From Microbacterium kyungheense (lineage in GTDB: Bacteria; Actinomycetota; Actinomycetes; Actinomycetales; Microbacteriaceae), in assembly GCF_006783905.1 (NCBI RefSeq), contig NZ_VFPE01000002.1, positions 806,001 to 870,000 of the forward strand: 64,000 nucleotides of DNA. Reading direction: 5' to 3'. This document shows positions 1-8,623 of this stretch, piece by piece. The notes beneath the pieces were generated by a model that saw only the letters and a list, made by a program, of their open reading frames with translations, was not told the origin of the DNA and ran no database searches. The position numbers were made by a program, and so were the translations under genes. Each line of letters opens with the position of its first letter. Within the stretch, counting starts at the first letter, position 1.

Positions 1-1
1 G

Positions 2-505
2 GACCACCCCACGTTCCGGCGGCGGCGGTTCTTCGAGGGACGCCCGGTGCACCGCGACGTCGGCGCCCCGCTCTCGGACATCGCGTGGCTCCGGCCCGAC
101 GGCACGCTCATGCAGCCCGACGACTGGGACTCGGGGTTCGGTCGCGCGGTCGGCGTGTTCCTCAACGGCCAGGGCATCCGAGAGAAGGACCGGCGCGGCG
201 AGGCGATCCGAGATCGCCATTTCATCGTGCTGTTCAACGCCGGAGACGACATCATCGACTTCCGGATCCCCGTGGTCGAGTACAGCCCGGACTGGGAGGT
301 CGTCATCGACACCGCGGGGGAGCGCGCCGACTCCGCCCTGGTCCGTCCGGGCGACACCGTGCGCCTGGCGGCGAAGTCGCTCATCGTGCTGAGCGAGCAT
401 CCCCGCGTCGAACGCGAGGTCGATCACTCGGTCGCGGCGTCGCTCGCCGCGCTCGCCGCCGCGCCCACACCGGCGCACGCCCCGCGCGCGGAGCTGCGCA
501 CCTGA
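2..505 (+). CDS. glgX: Glycogen debranching enzyme GlgX, C-terminal fragment
   Basis: The open frame runs in from the left window edge and ends at TGA 503-505, so only the last ~167 residues are present. It opens with an Arg-rich HPTFRRRRFF stretch followed by GRPV, and continues with DIAWLRPDG and a late FNGQGI segment. These are hallmarks of the C-terminal part of GlgX-type isoamylases (GH13), which cut alpha-1,6 branches from limit dextrins. The catalytic barrel lies outside the window. A second, complete GlgX paralogue lies at 24.7-26.8 kb. The tail is Ala-rich. It is convergent with the methionine aminopeptidase gene, and I see no clear terminator in the 36-bp gap. Confidence 0.88.
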   Translation, partial: DHPTFRRRRFFEGRPVHRDVGAPLSDIAWLRPDGTLMQPDDWDSGFGRAVGVFLNGQGIREKDRRGEAIRDRHFIVLFNAGDDIIDFRIPVVEYSPDWEVVIDTAGERADSALVRPGDTVRLAAKSLIVLSEHPRVEREVDHSVAASLAALAAAPTPAHAPRAELRT

Positions 506-541
506 CGCGGCGCGCAGAAGGCGCCGGGCGAGGCAGAAGCG

Positions 542-1324
542 TCAGTCGACGCCGAGCCAGGAGCGGTCCGTCAGGACGATCGGGCCGTCCTCGGTGATCG
601 CGACGGTGTGCTCGGCGTGCGCGCCGCGCGACCCGTCCACCGAGCGGAGGGTCCAGCCGTCGGGGTCGGTCACCAGCTCGTCCGTCGTCTGCAGGAACCA
701 CGGCTCGAGGGCGACGACGAGCCCGGCGCGCAGCGGGTAGCCCCGGCCGGCCTTTCCGTCGTTGGGCACGTGCGGGTCGCCGTGCATGATGCGGCCGACG
801 CCGTGACCGCCGAAGTCGGTGTTGATCGAGTAGCCGTCACCGTGGGCCACGGCCGCGATCGCGGCGGAGATGTCTCCGATGCGGTGGCCGACGGTCGCCG
901 TCCGGATGGCGGCATCCAGAGCCCGCGCCGTCGTGTCGATGAGAGCGAGGTCCTCGTCACGCGGCGTGCCGACCACGAACGAGACGGCGGAGTCCGCGAC
1001 CCAGCCGTTCACCGATACGGCGAAGTCCAGCGACACGAGGTCGCCGTCGCGCAGCGCGTAATCGAACGGCAGCCCGTGCAGGACGGCGTCGTTCACCGAC
1101 GTGCAGATGACCTTGCCGAACGGGCTCGCGCCGAACGAGGGGTGGTAGTCGATGTAGCACGACTCCGCACCGGCGCGGCGGATCAGATCGTGCGCGCGGC
1201 GGTCGATCGCCAGGAGGTTCGTGCCCACCTTCGTCTCGTCGCGCAGGGTCGCCAGCGTCTCGGCGACGAATCGCCCGGCGGGCTTCATCGCCTCGATCTC
1301 GGCAGGGGTGCGCAACTCGATCAT
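542..1324 (-). CDS. map: Methionine aminopeptidase, type I
   Basis: The 260-aa protein removes the N-terminal methionine from nascent chains in the cytosol. All five metal ligands of the family can be seen: Asp in SLDFA, Asp in VADSA, His in FGGHGVG, Glu in VALEPW and Glu in HAEHTV. The conserved substrate-binding His is in VLHGLP. The length fits type I enzymes without an N-terminal extension. The frame stays open upstream, but the ATG at 1324 gives the canonical start MIELRTPAEI and has a GAGAGGA ribosome binding site just before it. It is divergent from the membrane protein at 1442. Confidence 0.95.
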   Translation of the reverse strand: MIELRTPAEIEAMKPAGRFVAETLATLRDETKVGTNLLAIDRRAHDLIRRAGAESCYIDYHPSFGASPFGKVICTSVNDAVLHGLPFDYALRDGDLVSLDFAVSVNGWVADSAVSFVVGTPRDEDLALIDTTARALDAAIRTATVGHRIGDISAAIAAVAHGDGYSINTDFGGHGVGRIMHGDPHVPNDGKAGRGYPLRAGLVVALEPWFLQTTDELVTDPDGWTLRSVDGSRGAHAEHTVAITEDGPIVLTDRSWLGVD

Positions 1325-1429
1325 GTGGTGTCCTCTCGTCCGCGTTCCATTCTGCCGGGCTGACGGGCCTCTGGCTGGGAGGATCCTCCGCGGCGCGCAG
1401 GAGCGGTGCCGCCCCGACCGGCACCGGCG

Positions 1430-1435
1430 TAGCAT
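1430..1435 (+). promoter_or_regulatory. -10 box (TAGCAT), leaderless-type promoter
   Basis: TAGCAT lies 6 nt before the ATG at 1442. This is the spacing expected if transcription begins at the start codon. There is no Shine-Dalgarno sequence that could serve this gene. Confidence 0.5.
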
Positions 1436-1441
1436 CGGAGC

Positions 1442-1945
1442 ATGTGGCTGCGTCGCGCGTTCTTCGGCTGGCTGATCCCCTCAGCCTTCCTGCTTCCGCT
1501 GTGGCTGCTCGTCGGATGGGCCGTGTTCAACGCCGGCGGCTGGGCGTTCCTGTGGGTGCTGTTCCTCGCGATCCCGGGCGTCTTCGTGTGGCAGCTGCTC
1601 CTCACCCTCCTGGTCCGCGCGCGGGGGACGGTCCGTGCGCAGCGCGCCGCGTCGTGGTGGGACGTGCTCGGCTTCACGGTGTGGCACGGCCTGGTCATCT
1701 CGCTGGGGTTCTTCGTCGAGTCCTGGTGGGCGCCCGTCATGGTCGTCGCCATCGTCGTGGGCGTCGGCCTGTTCTGGCTGGCGCTGTGGCAGCTGTGGAG
1801 CGAAGCGCGCCCGTCGCGCGTCGTCCTGCACACCAGCGAGGGCGTCGCGTACCTCCCGCCGCCGCAGGAGCGCATGGGCGCACCTGACGCCGCCGACCGC
1901 GAGGTCATCGTGATCACCGAGAAGCAGGCGCCCTCCGCAGACTGA
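1442..1945 (+). CDS. Conserved membrane protein, unknown function
   Basis: The 167-aa protein has about four hydrophobic segments, at roughly residues 10-30, 34-57, 77-97 and 98-117. A short polar C-terminal tail of about 50 residues is probably cytosolic. I recognise no catalytic or binding motif. The ATG at 1442 is preceded only by a TAGCAT -10 box, so the mRNA is probably leaderless. The gene stands alone between divergent map and the rplS promoter. The coding call rests on the hydrophobic pattern and codon usage like its neighbours. Confidence 0.75.
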   Translation: MWLRRAFFGWLIPSAFLLPLWLLVGWAVFNAGGWAFLWVLFLAIPGVFVWQLLLTLLVRARGTVRAQRAASWWDVLGFTVWHGLVISLGFFVESWWAPVMVVAIVVGVGLFWLALWQLWSEARPSRVVLHTSEGVAYLPPPQERMGAPDAADREVIVITEKQAPSAD

Positions 1946-1951
1946 GGCGTT

Positions 1952-1980
1952 TTGGCGGGGCGCGGCATCCGTGGCACAAT
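1952..1980 (+). promoter_or_regulatory. Promoter of rplS
   Basis: TTGGCG (1952-1957) and CACAAT (1975-1980) are separated by exactly 17 nt. They lie right after the stop of the preceding gene and about 135 nt before the rplS start, which gives a long 5' leader. Confidence 0.55.
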
Positions 1981-1991
1981 GGTTGTTTGTG

Positions 1992-2039
1992 CCCTGACCG
2001 GTTCTGCCTCAGGGGAACCAGCTGGACGGCGTCACGCCG
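1992..2039 (+). promoter_or_regulatory. Structured leader of rplS, competing hairpins
   Basis: CCCTGA (1992-1997) can pair with TCAGGG (2009-2014). Alternatively GGTTC (2000-2004), inside that loop, can pair with GAACC (2015-2019). The two stems exclude each other. A third stem, CGGCG/CGCCG with a TCA loop, follows at 2027-2039. Ribosomal protein leaders often act as autoregulatory sites. Control by L19 here is inferred. Confidence 0.4.
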
Positions 2040-2113
2040 AAGGCCTGCGGCACACCTCATCCTTCACAACCCTTCCCGCGGTCGACCTGTGGCGGCCGCA
2101 GAGAGAGACGATC

Positions 2114-2461
2114 ATGCAGATCCTCGACGCCGTCGACGCGGCTTCGCTCCGCTCCGACATCCCCACCTTCGGGGCAGGTGACACCGTCAAGGTGCACGTC
2201 AACATCACCGAGGGCAACCGCTCCCGCATCCAGGTCTTCCAGGGCGTCGTCATCGGCCGCTCGGGTGACGGTGTGCGCGAGACCTTCACGGTCCGCAAGA
2301 TCAGCTTCCAGGTCGGCGTCGAGCGCACCTTCCCGGTGCACTCCCCGGTCATCGACCACATCGAGGTCGTGACCCGCGGTGACGTCCGCCGCGCCAAGCT
2401 CTACTACCTGCGCAACCTCCGTGGCAAGAAGGCCAAGATCAAGGAGAAGCGCGACAACTGA
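2114..2461 (+). CDS. rplS: 50S ribosomal protein L19
   Basis: The 115-aa protein belongs to the large subunit near the 30S interface. Recognisable parts are [23 protein letters not shown], the [18 protein letters not shown] core and the basic end [22 protein letters not shown]. The length matches the family. The ATG at 2114 was chosen over far upstream in-frame starts because it gives the canonical MQILDAVDA start and follows a GAGAGAGACG purine-rich site. It has its own promoter, a structured leader and a strong terminator, so it is transcribed alone rather than with the trmD/rimM genes it often follows elsewhere. Confidence 0.96.
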   Translation: MQILDAVDAASLRSDIPTFGAGDTVKVHVNITEGNRSRIQVFQGVVIGRSGDGVRETFTVRKISFQVGVERTFPVHSPVIDHIEVVTRGDVRRAKLYYLRNLRGKKAKIKEKRDN

Positions 2462-2479
2462 CGCATCGCGCAGCGCACC

Positions 2480-2508
2480 GAAGCCCCGGACCCGTGGTCC
2501 GGGGCTTC
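2480..2508 (+). terminator. Rho-independent-type terminator of rplS
   Basis: A perfect 13-bp stem GAAGCCCCGGACC/GGTCCGGGGCTTC with a 3-nt loop begins 19 nt after the rplS stop. The T-run is weak, as is common in high-GC Actinobacteria. Confidence 0.85.
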
Positions 2509-2608
2509 GTCGTTCCCGGCGCGCACACCTGGACGTGCAGGAACCGGCCCGGAGTGTGTCACCCTTGAAGACGGGCTCGCCGACGGTCGGCGCCCGCGGA
2601 GGATCTCG

Positions 2609-3400
2609 ATGACGACTGAGAAGTCGGCCCCGGCCGAACCGTCACCCACCGCCGGCACCGAATCGGCGCCCGCGACGGCGACGATCCAGCCACGACGCCG
2701 GGGATGGCTGATCTTCCTCCGCGACGTCGTCGTGATCATCCTGATCGCGGTGCTCGTCTCGCTCGTCGTGAAGACGTTCCTCGTCCGATCGTTCTACATC
2801 CCCTCCGGGTCGATGGAAGACACACTGCTCATCAAGGACCGCATCCTGGTCGACGAGATCACGCCGCGTTTCGGCGGCTACGACCGCGGTGACATCGTCG
2901 TCTTCCGCGATCCGGGCGGCTGGCTTCCGCCCAGCACCGAACCCGCCCGCCCGCCGGTGGTCGAGGCGTTCGAGTGGGTGCTGTCGCTCGTCGGCCTCGC
3001 CGCTCCCGACAGCGACGATCACCTCGTGAAGCGCATCATCGGGCTGCCCGGCGACCACGTGGTGTGCTGCAACGCGATCGGGCAGATCACGGTCAACGAG
3101 GTGCCGATCGACGAGACCGGCTACGTCAAGTTCCCGCCGGGCGAGACGGCGGCCTCGGCCGACGCGTTCGATGTCACCGTCCCGGACGGCAAGCTCTGGG
3201 TTCTGGGCGACAACCGCTACCGCTCCAAAGACTCCCGGTACAACACCGATCAGCCCGGCAAGGGCTTCGTCCCGATCGACAACGTCGTCGGACGCGCGTT
3301 CCTCGTGACATGGCCGTTCGACCGCTTCGGGCTCCTCGACTTCCATCACGACGTCTTCGCGGGGGTTCCCGCGCCGGAAGGAGGCGACGGCTCCCGATGA
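2609..3400 (+). CDS. lepB: Signal peptidase I
   Basis: The 263-aa membrane serine protease cuts signal peptides from Sec/Tat-exported proteins. A ~30-residue Ala/Thr/Pro-rich cytosolic tail is followed by one membrane segment at about residues 40-57. The catalytic Ser68 is in PSGSM. The general base Lys141 is in VKRIIGLPGD. Box E, LGDNR, starts at about residue 199. The ATG at 2609 follows a GGAGGA ribosome binding site. Its stop overlaps the rnhB start (ATGA), so the two are co-transcribed. Confidence 0.95.
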   Translation: MTTEKSAPAEPSPTAGTESAPATATIQPRRRGWLIFLRDVVVIILIAVLVSLVVKTFLVRSFYIPSGSMEDTLLIKDRILVDEITPRFGGYDRGDIVVFRDPGGWLPPSTEPARPPVVEAFEWVLSLVGLAAPDSDDHLVKRIIGLPGDHVVCCNAIGQITVNEVPIDETGYVKFPPGETAASADAFDVTVPDGKLWVLGDNRYRSKDSRYNTDQPGKGFVPIDNVVGRAFLVTWPFDRFGLLDFHHDVFAGVPAPEGGDGSR

Positions 3401-4056
3401 CCGTCGTCGAGCCCCGGCTCACGCTGGAACGCCGGCTGCTGCGCGAGCACACGCTCGTGATCGCCTGCGACGAGGTCGGCCGCGGCGCCCTGGCAGGCCC
3501 GGTCGCTGTCGGTGCGGCGGTCGTCGACGCGCCGCGATCGCGCAAGCGCGTGCCGCAGGGGCTGCGCGACTCGAAGCTCGTCCCCGAACTGCGTCGTCAC
3601 GACGTCGCCGCGCGTGCCGCGTCGTGGGTCGCCGCGAGCGCCATCGGCTGGGCGAGCTCGCAGGAGATCGACGAGATCGGCATCATGCGCGCGCTCGGTC
3701 TCGCCTCGGTGCGTGCCCTGGCCGACCTCCGCCGCCAGGGCGTGGTCGTCGAGGATGCCATCGTCATCCTGGACGGCAACTACGACTACATCTCGCCGGC
3801 GGGCGAGTGGGCGCTCACCATCCGCCCGGTCATCAAGGCCGACCGCGACTGCGCGTCTGCCGCGGCGGCGTCCGTCATCGCCAAGGTCGCGCGCGACGAC
3901 CTCATGACCGACCTGCACGACGAGCTCCCGGCCTACGAGTGGGCGCGCAACAAGGGGTACGCGAGCCCGGATCACCGCGCCGCGATCCGCGAGCACGGCA
4001 TCAGCCGGCATCATCGCGCCTCGTGGTCGATCGCCGAGGCGCCGACGCTGTTCTGA
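3397..4056 (+). CDS. rnhB: Ribonuclease HII
   Basis: The 219-aa enzyme cleaves the RNA strand of RNA-DNA hybrids and starts removal of ribonucleotides from DNA. The catalytic acids are visible: DE in CDEVGRGALAGP, Asp in ILDGNYDY, and Asp in VIKADRD. The SVIAKVARD segment and the late NKGY/SPDHRAAI block are also typical of RNase HII. The start ATG overlaps the lepB stop. An open frame extends far upstream through lepB but is only a shadow. The order lepB-rnhB-DUF2469 is common in Actinobacteria. Confidence 0.95.
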   Translation: MTVVEPRLTLERRLLREHTLVIACDEVGRGALAGPVAVGAAVVDAPRSRKRVPQGLRDSKLVPELRRHDVAARAASWVAASAIGWASSQEIDEIGIMRALGLASVRALADLRRQGVVVEDAIVILDGNYDYISPAGEWALTIRPVIKADRDCASAAAASVIAKVARDDLMTDLHDELPAYEWARNKGYASPDHRAAIREHGISRHHRASWSIAEAPTLF

Positions 4057-4107
4057 GCGGCGCGTTCGCGGTCCGCGCACTCGTTCCGACGCGTCGCCTC
4101 GCCGCCA

Positions 4108-4113
4108 TAGGAT
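4108..4113 (+). promoter_or_regulatory. -10 box (TAGGAT)
   Basis: TAGGAT lies 9 nt before the ATG at 4123. A GGAGG also lies in this gap, so a very short leader or leaderless start is possible. Confidence 0.4.
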
Positions 4114-4122
4114 GGAGGCACC

Positions 4123-4446
4123 ATGGACGACGAGGTGTTCGAAGACTACGACCGTGAGCTCGAGCTCGCCCTGTACCGCGAGTACCGCGACGTCGTGTCG
4201 CAGTTCCAGTACGTGATCGAGACCGAGCGGCGGTTCTATCTCGCCAACGAGGTCAACGTCGTCCGCCGTGACACCGAGCACGACTTCTACTTCGAGATCT
4301 CGATGTCGGACGTCTGGGTGTGGGACATCTACCGTGCCGACCGCTTCGTCAAGGCGGTGCGGGTGCTGACGTTCAAGGACGTCAACGTGGAAGAGCTCTC
4401 GCGCCGCGACTTCCATCTTCCCGAAGAGCTCTCGCTCGACACCTGA
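4123..4446 (+). CDS. DUF2469 family protein
   Basis: The 107-aa acidic protein begins MDDEVFEDYDRELELALYRE and has an aromatic-rich centre (DFYFEISMSDVWVWD). This matches the actinobacterial DUF2469 family, normally found between rnhB and yraN as here. No catalytic motif is evident and no biochemical role is known to me. It is soluble by sequence. A GGAGG lies 5-9 nt before the ATG. Confidence 0.9.
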   Translation: MDDEVFEDYDRELELALYREYRDVVSQFQYVIETERRFYLANEVNVVRRDTEHDFYFEISMSDVWVWDIYRADRFVKAVRVLTFKDVNVEELSRRDFHLPEELSLDT

Positions 4447-4548
4447 CGCCTCCTCCACAGCTGCGAGATCCGCACGGTTCGGCGCAGTTGTGAACGGATG
4501 CCGCAACCCGGCGTCCGCGCGCCGGCCACGGCGCGCGACGATGCCGGA

Positions 4549-4917
4549 ATGGCAGACAAGGACGACCTCGGGCACGCCGGTGAGGACCGCGCAGCCCGCT
4601 ACTTCTCGGACCTCGGATACACGATCCTCGCGCGCAACTGGCGCTGCCGCGCCGGCGAGATCGACCTCGTCGTCGCGGACGCTCGGACCGTAGTCGTGGT
4701 CGAGGTCAAGACGCGGCGGGGCGTGGACTTCGGGCACCCGTTCGAGGCGATCGACGCCCGCAAGCGGGCGCGGCTGTGGCGCCTGGCCGCGGCCTGGGCG
4801 GCCGAGCATCGCGAGGCGGTCCAGGGGCGGCGCCTTCGCATCGACGCCATCGGCCTGACCGGGCCGCTGCCGGCCACCGCGGCCCTCGAGCACCTCGTCG
4901 ACGTGGAGGTGCCGTGA
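4549..4917 (+). CDS. YraN/UPF0102 family nuclease-like protein
   Basis: The 122-aa protein has the UPF0102 signature: GHAGEDRAARY near the start, LGYTILARNWR, the GEIDLV acidic motif and VVVEVKTR. The last three form a restriction-endonuclease-like fold core (E..D..EVK). The family is thought to act on DNA, but its role is not settled. The start at ATG 4549 (MADKDDLGHAG) matches the usual N-terminus. The frame is open to 4498, and no strong ribosome binding site distinguishes them. Its stop overlaps the following GTG (GTGA), forming an operon with the ComM-like and dprA genes. Confidence 0.88.
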   Translation: MADKDDLGHAGEDRAARYFSDLGYTILARNWRCRAGEIDLVVADARTVVVVEVKTRRGVDFGHPFEAIDARKRARLWRLAAAWAAEHREAVQGRRLRIDAIGLTGPLPATAALEHLVDVEVP

Positions 4918-6437
4918 GCGTCGCGCGAACGTGGGCGGTGGCGATGGTCGGGGCCGAGGGGGAGTGCGTCGAGGTGGAGGCCGACCTGACTCAGCAGACC
5001 CCCGAGTTCCGCATCATCGGGCTCGGCGACAAGGCGCTGGGTGAAGCGGTGCAGCGCGTGCACAATGCGTGCGCGAACAGCGGCACCCCGCTTCCGCGAC
5101 GCCGGCTGACCGTCAATCTGTCGCCCGCGAGCCTGCCGAAGCAGGGATCCGGGTTCGACATCGCGATCGCGGTCGCCTCGCTCGCGACCGAGCCCGGAAT
5201 GGATGCCGCCTCCGTCGCGACGACGGTGCACATCGGCGAACTGGGGCTCGACGGGCGGCTGCGCCCGGTGCCGGGCGTCCTGCCGGCGGTGGTCGCGGCG
5301 CGCCGCGCCGGGCATCGTCGTGTCGTCGTGGCACACGCGAACGGTCCGGAGGCGGCGCTCGTCGACGGCATCGAGGTGCTTGCGGCGGTGAACCTCGCTC
5401 AGGTGGTCGCCTGGCACGGCGGCGAGGTCGAGATCCCCGACGATCAGCCGGTTGCGCTCGCCGACGAGGATGCCCACGCGGCCGATGAGCTGGACCTCGC
5501 AGACGTCATCGGGCAGCGCGAAGCCGTCGAGGCGCTCATCGTCGCGGCGGCCGGCGGCCATCATCTGCTGATGTGCGGGCCGCCCGGGGCCGGCAAGACG
5601 ATGCTCGCGCGACGGCTGCCCGGCATCCTTCCGGCCCTCGACGACCGTGCCGCGCTCACCGCCGCCTCGATCCGCAGTCTCGCCGGAGCGCGTGTCGTCG
5701 AGCTTTCCCGCACGCCGCCGTTCGAGGCGCCGCACCACAGCGCCTCGGTCGCCGCCCTGGTGGGCGGCGGCTCACGCGTCGTGCGCCCGGGCGCCATCGC
5801 GCGCGCGAGCGAGGGCGTGCTGTTCCTGGACGAGGCGGGTGAGTTCCCCGCCTCGGTGCTCGACGCCCTGCGCCAGCCGCTGGAGACGGGGTCGATCGCG
5901 ATCCACCGCGCCGGTGCTCACGCCGAGTACCCGGCGCGGTTCCAGCTCGTTCTCGCGACGAACCCGTGTCCGTGCGGTGACTACGGCATCCGCGGCGGCC
6001 GTTGCGTCTGCCCTCCGGCCGCCATCCGGCGTTACCTCGGGCGATTGTCGGGGCCGCTGCTGGATCGCATGGACATCGAGCTGACTCTCGCACGGGTCTC
6101 GGTCGCGCAGCGCGCGGCCGCGCCGGTGACCTCGACGGAGGCCGCCCGTGAGCAGGTCGCCGAGGCCCGCGCCCGGGCGCGCCATCGTCTGCGGAACACC
6201 GCCTGGCGGGTGAACGCCGATGTGCCCGGCACGTGGCTGCGCGAGGGACCGGCGTCGCCGGAGCCCACCGTGCGCCGCCCACTGGACGCCGCCCTGACGC
6301 GAGGTGCCATCACGCTGCGCGGCTACGACCGTGTGCTGAGGGTCGCCTGGTCGCTCGCCGACATCGAGGGGCGACCGCGGCTCGGCGTCGACCACATCGG
6401 CCGTGCGCTGTACCTCAAGAAGGGCCTCGCACGATGA
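4914..6437 (+). CDS. YifB/ComM family Mg-chelatase-like AAA ATPase
   Basis: The 507-aa protein matches the usual length of about 500. The N-terminal ChlI-like domain contains NLSPASLPKQGSGFD. The AAA core has Walker A GPPGAGKT at about residues 220-227, Walker B LFLDEAGEF and the sensor region TNPCPCG. The C-terminal Mg-chelatase domain ends with a GRPRL..DHIGRAL segment. ComM is a helicase supporting branch migration during natural transformation in some bacteria. The GTG start overlaps yraN and the stop overlaps dprA, so the trio is one operon. Confidence 0.93.
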   Translation: MSVARTWAVAMVGAEGECVEVEADLTQQTPEFRIIGLGDKALGEAVQRVHNACANSGTPLPRRRLTVNLSPASLPKQGSGFDIAIAVASLATEPGMDAASVATTVHIGELGLDGRLRPVPGVLPAVVAARRAGHRRVVVAHANGPEAALVDGIEVLAAVNLAQVVAWHGGEVEIPDDQPVALADEDAHAADELDLADVIGQREAVEALIVAAAGGHHLLMCGPPGAGKTMLARRLPGILPALDDRAALTAASIRSLAGARVVELSRTPPFEAPHHSASVAALVGGGSRVVRPGAIARASEGVLFLDEAGEFPASVLDALRQPLETGSIAIHRAGAHAEYPARFQLVLATNPCPCGDYGIRGGRCVCPPAAIRRYLGRLSGPLLDRMDIELTLARVSVAQRAAAPVTSTEAAREQVAEARARARHRLRNTAWRVNADVPGTWLREGPASPEPTVRRPLDAALTRGAITLRGYDRVLRVAWSLADIEGRPRLGVDHIGRALYLKKGLAR

Positions 6438-7651
6438 CCGCCTTCGAGCTCTCGGCACGCGCCGCCCGCGCCGCGCTGGCGCCCCTGCACCTGACCCTGT
6501 CCGATGACGAGGCCCTCGACCGCTACGCCATCGCCGTGTGGGATCAGCTCGTGGAGCCCGGGGACTCGGTGGCCGGACGCCTCGTCGCCGCGCGCGGGCC
6601 CCTGCTTGCCCTTGAGTCGCTGATCGCCGGGAGCCCCCTGGACGAACTCACCGCCCGCGAGCGCACCGAAGCACGCAAGCGCTGGCTGCCCCGGCTGTCG
6701 GCACAGGCGGTCGCCGATACGCTGCGCATCGCCGGCGCTCGCGACATCGCGCTCGTCACGCGGGACGATGCCGTCTGGCCGGACCAGCTCGACGACCTCG
6801 AGTCGCACGCGCCGCTGTGCCTGTGGGTGCGAGGGGATGCCGGCGTCCTCGCCCGGCTTCAGCCCTCGGTGGCGATCGTCGGCGCCCGCGCCGCCTCGGG
6901 CTACGGCGATCTCGTCGCGCGCGAGCTGGCGGCGGAGCTCGCGGCGACGGGCGTGCCCATCGTCTCCGGCGGCGCGTACGGCATCGACGGTGCCGCGCAC
7001 CGGGCCGCGCTGAGCGCCGGCGGCGTCACGGTCGCACTGCTCGCCGGAGGCGCCGAGCGCGCCTACCCAGCGGGGCATACGCGGCTCATCGACGACATCG
7101 CGCAGACCGGCGCCGTCGTCAGCGAGGTGCCGTGCGGGTCGGCGCCCACCAAGTGGCGGTTCCTGCAGCGGAACAGGCTGATCGCGGCCCTTACGACGGC
7201 GACGGTCGTCGTCGAAGCCGGCTGGCGCAGCGGCTCGCTCAACACGGCAGGCCACGCGTCGCAGCTCGGCCGCGCCCTCGGGGCGGTTCCCGGGCCCATC
7301 ACGGCGCCCGCGTCGGCCGGGACCCACCGCCTCATCCGCGAGAGCGCCGCCGTCTGCATCACGAGCGCAGATGACGTGCTCGAGCTGCTCGGGTCGTGGG
7401 CGCCCTCGTCGGGGGGCGGCACCGCAGCCGCGGCGGCCGGGAGTGCCGCGACGGCTGCGGCGCGGCGCACCGATGACGCGACCCGCGTGCAGGATGCGTT
7501 GAGCAATCGGGTGGGGCGGGATGCCGACGAAGTCGCACGTCGCGCGGGCATGGCGGTCGACGAGGTGCGGATCCTGCTCGGCATGCTGCAGCTGGAGGGA
7601 TCGGTGCACGCGGGGGTCGACGGGTGGCGATCGGCGTCCGCACGCCGGTGA
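6434..7651 (+). CDS. dprA: DNA processing protein DprA/Smf
   Basis: The 405-aa protein loads RecA onto incoming single-stranded DNA in transforming bacteria and is also widespread in non-competent ones. The Rossmann-like core includes VAIVGARAASGYG, SGGAYGIDGAAHR, the RNRLIAALT segment and VVVEAGWRSGSLNTA. A Gly/Ala-rich linker at about residues 315-340 precedes a winged-helix C-terminal domain. The N-terminus is helical with a SAM-like feel. The ATG overlaps the preceding stop (ATGA). It follows the ComM-like gene and precedes xerC, a common actinobacterial order. Confidence 0.94.
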   Translation: MTAFELSARAARAALAPLHLTLSDDEALDRYAIAVWDQLVEPGDSVAGRLVAARGPLLALESLIAGSPLDELTARERTEARKRWLPRLSAQAVADTLRIAGARDIALVTRDDAVWPDQLDDLESHAPLCLWVRGDAGVLARLQPSVAIVGARAASGYGDLVARELAAELAATGVPIVSGGAYGIDGAAHRAALSAGGVTVALLAGGAERAYPAGHTRLIDDIAQTGAVVSEVPCGSAPTKWRFLQRNRLIAALTTATVVVEAGWRSGSLNTAGHASQLGRALGAVPGPITAPASAGTHRLIRESAAVCITSADDVLELLGSWAPSSGGGTAAAAAGSAATAAARRTDDATRVQDALSNRVGRDADEVARRAGMAVDEVRILLGMLQLEGSVHAGVDGWRSASARR

Positions 7652-7711
7652 ACGTCGCCGGCCGCGGGGCGTCGTGCCCGGGAGGGCAGGTCCGCGCGCC
7701 ATGCTGGAGGG

Positions 7712-8620
7712 ATGACGATCGACGCGGCCGCCGACGCATACCTGCGCCACCTGGAGCAGGTGCGCAGGCTGTCGTCCGCGACCGTTCGCGCCTACCGGTC
7801 GGACCTCGCCGGTCTGCGGCTCTCGTGCGGCGACGCCGAGCTCTCGGAGGTGGACCTCGAGATGCTGCGCGAGTGGCTGTGGCAGGCGGTGCAACGCGGT
7901 GACAGCCGCAGCACCATCGCTCGCCGCACCGCTGCGGTGCGCGGCTTCTTCGCGTGGGCGACCGAGACCGAGCTGATCGAGGCAGATCCGAGTCTTCGGC
8001 TCGTCTCACCCAAGCGCGGCAAGACGCTGCCCAAGGTCGCGACGGTGCAGACTCTCGACGAGGTGCTCGCCGCGATGGCTGCCGCTGCAGCCGACGGAGA
8101 CCCCGCGGCGCTGCGCGATCACGCCGTCATCGAGCTGCTGTACGGGGCGGCCGTGCGCGTCTCGGAGCTCTGCGGGCTGGACCTCGACGACGTCGATCGG
8201 GATCGCCGGACCGTGCGCGTGCTCGGCAAGGGCTCCAAGGAGCGGGTGGTGCCGTTCGGCCTGCCGGCGCTGCGCGCCGTCGAGGCGTACATGGTGCGTG
8301 CGCGCCCCGTCCTCGCCGCCCGGGCAGACGAGCGGGGCGGGGCGGCGGCCGCGCTGTTCCTCGGCGCCCGCGGCGGTCGACTCGGACCGCGCGCAGTCTA
8401 CGACCTCGTGTCCCGACGACTCGGACCGGAACTGGGGTCGCAGGTCGGTCCGCACGCGCTGCGCCACTCCGCCGCGACGCACCTGCTCGACGGCGGCGCC
8501 GACCTGCGCGCCGTCCAGGAGATACTCGGGCACGCGAGCCTCGGCACGACGCAGATCTACACGCACGTGTCGAGCGAGCGGCTGGCGGCCTCGTACCGCC
8601 TCGCGCACCCGCGCGCCTGA
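7712..8620 (+). CDS. xerC: Tyrosine recombinase XerC/XerD type
   Basis: The 302-aa protein has the SAM-like N-terminal DNA-binding domain followed by the catalytic domain. All catalytic residues can be seen: Arg in AAVRVSEL, Lys in GKGSKERVVP, His and Arg in PHALRHSAATH, His in LGHASLG and Tyr in TTQIYTHV. Xer recombinases resolve chromosome dimers at dif. The housekeeping context and normal length argue for Xer rather than a phage integrase. Which of XerC or XerD it is rests on gene order after dprA. A GGAGGG lies just before the ATG. Confidence 0.9.
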   Translation: MTIDAAADAYLRHLEQVRRLSSATVRAYRSDLAGLRLSCGDAELSEVDLEMLREWLWQAVQRGDSRSTIARRTAAVRGFFAWATETELIEADPSLRLVSPKRGKTLPKVATVQTLDEVLAAMAAAAADGDPAALRDHAVIELLYGAAVRVSELCGLDLDDVDRDRRTVRVLGKGSKERVVPFGLPALRAVEAYMVRARPVLAARADERGGAAAALFLGARGGRLGPRAVYDLVSRRLGPELGSQVGPHALRHSAATHLLDGGADLRAVQEILGHASLGTTQIYTHVSSERLAASYRLAHPRA

Positions 8621-8623
8621 CGC

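Noticed and set aside
7712..8620. XerC-like gene as phage integrase
   Set aside because: Normal Xer length and housekeeping context, with no attachment repeats or phage genes.
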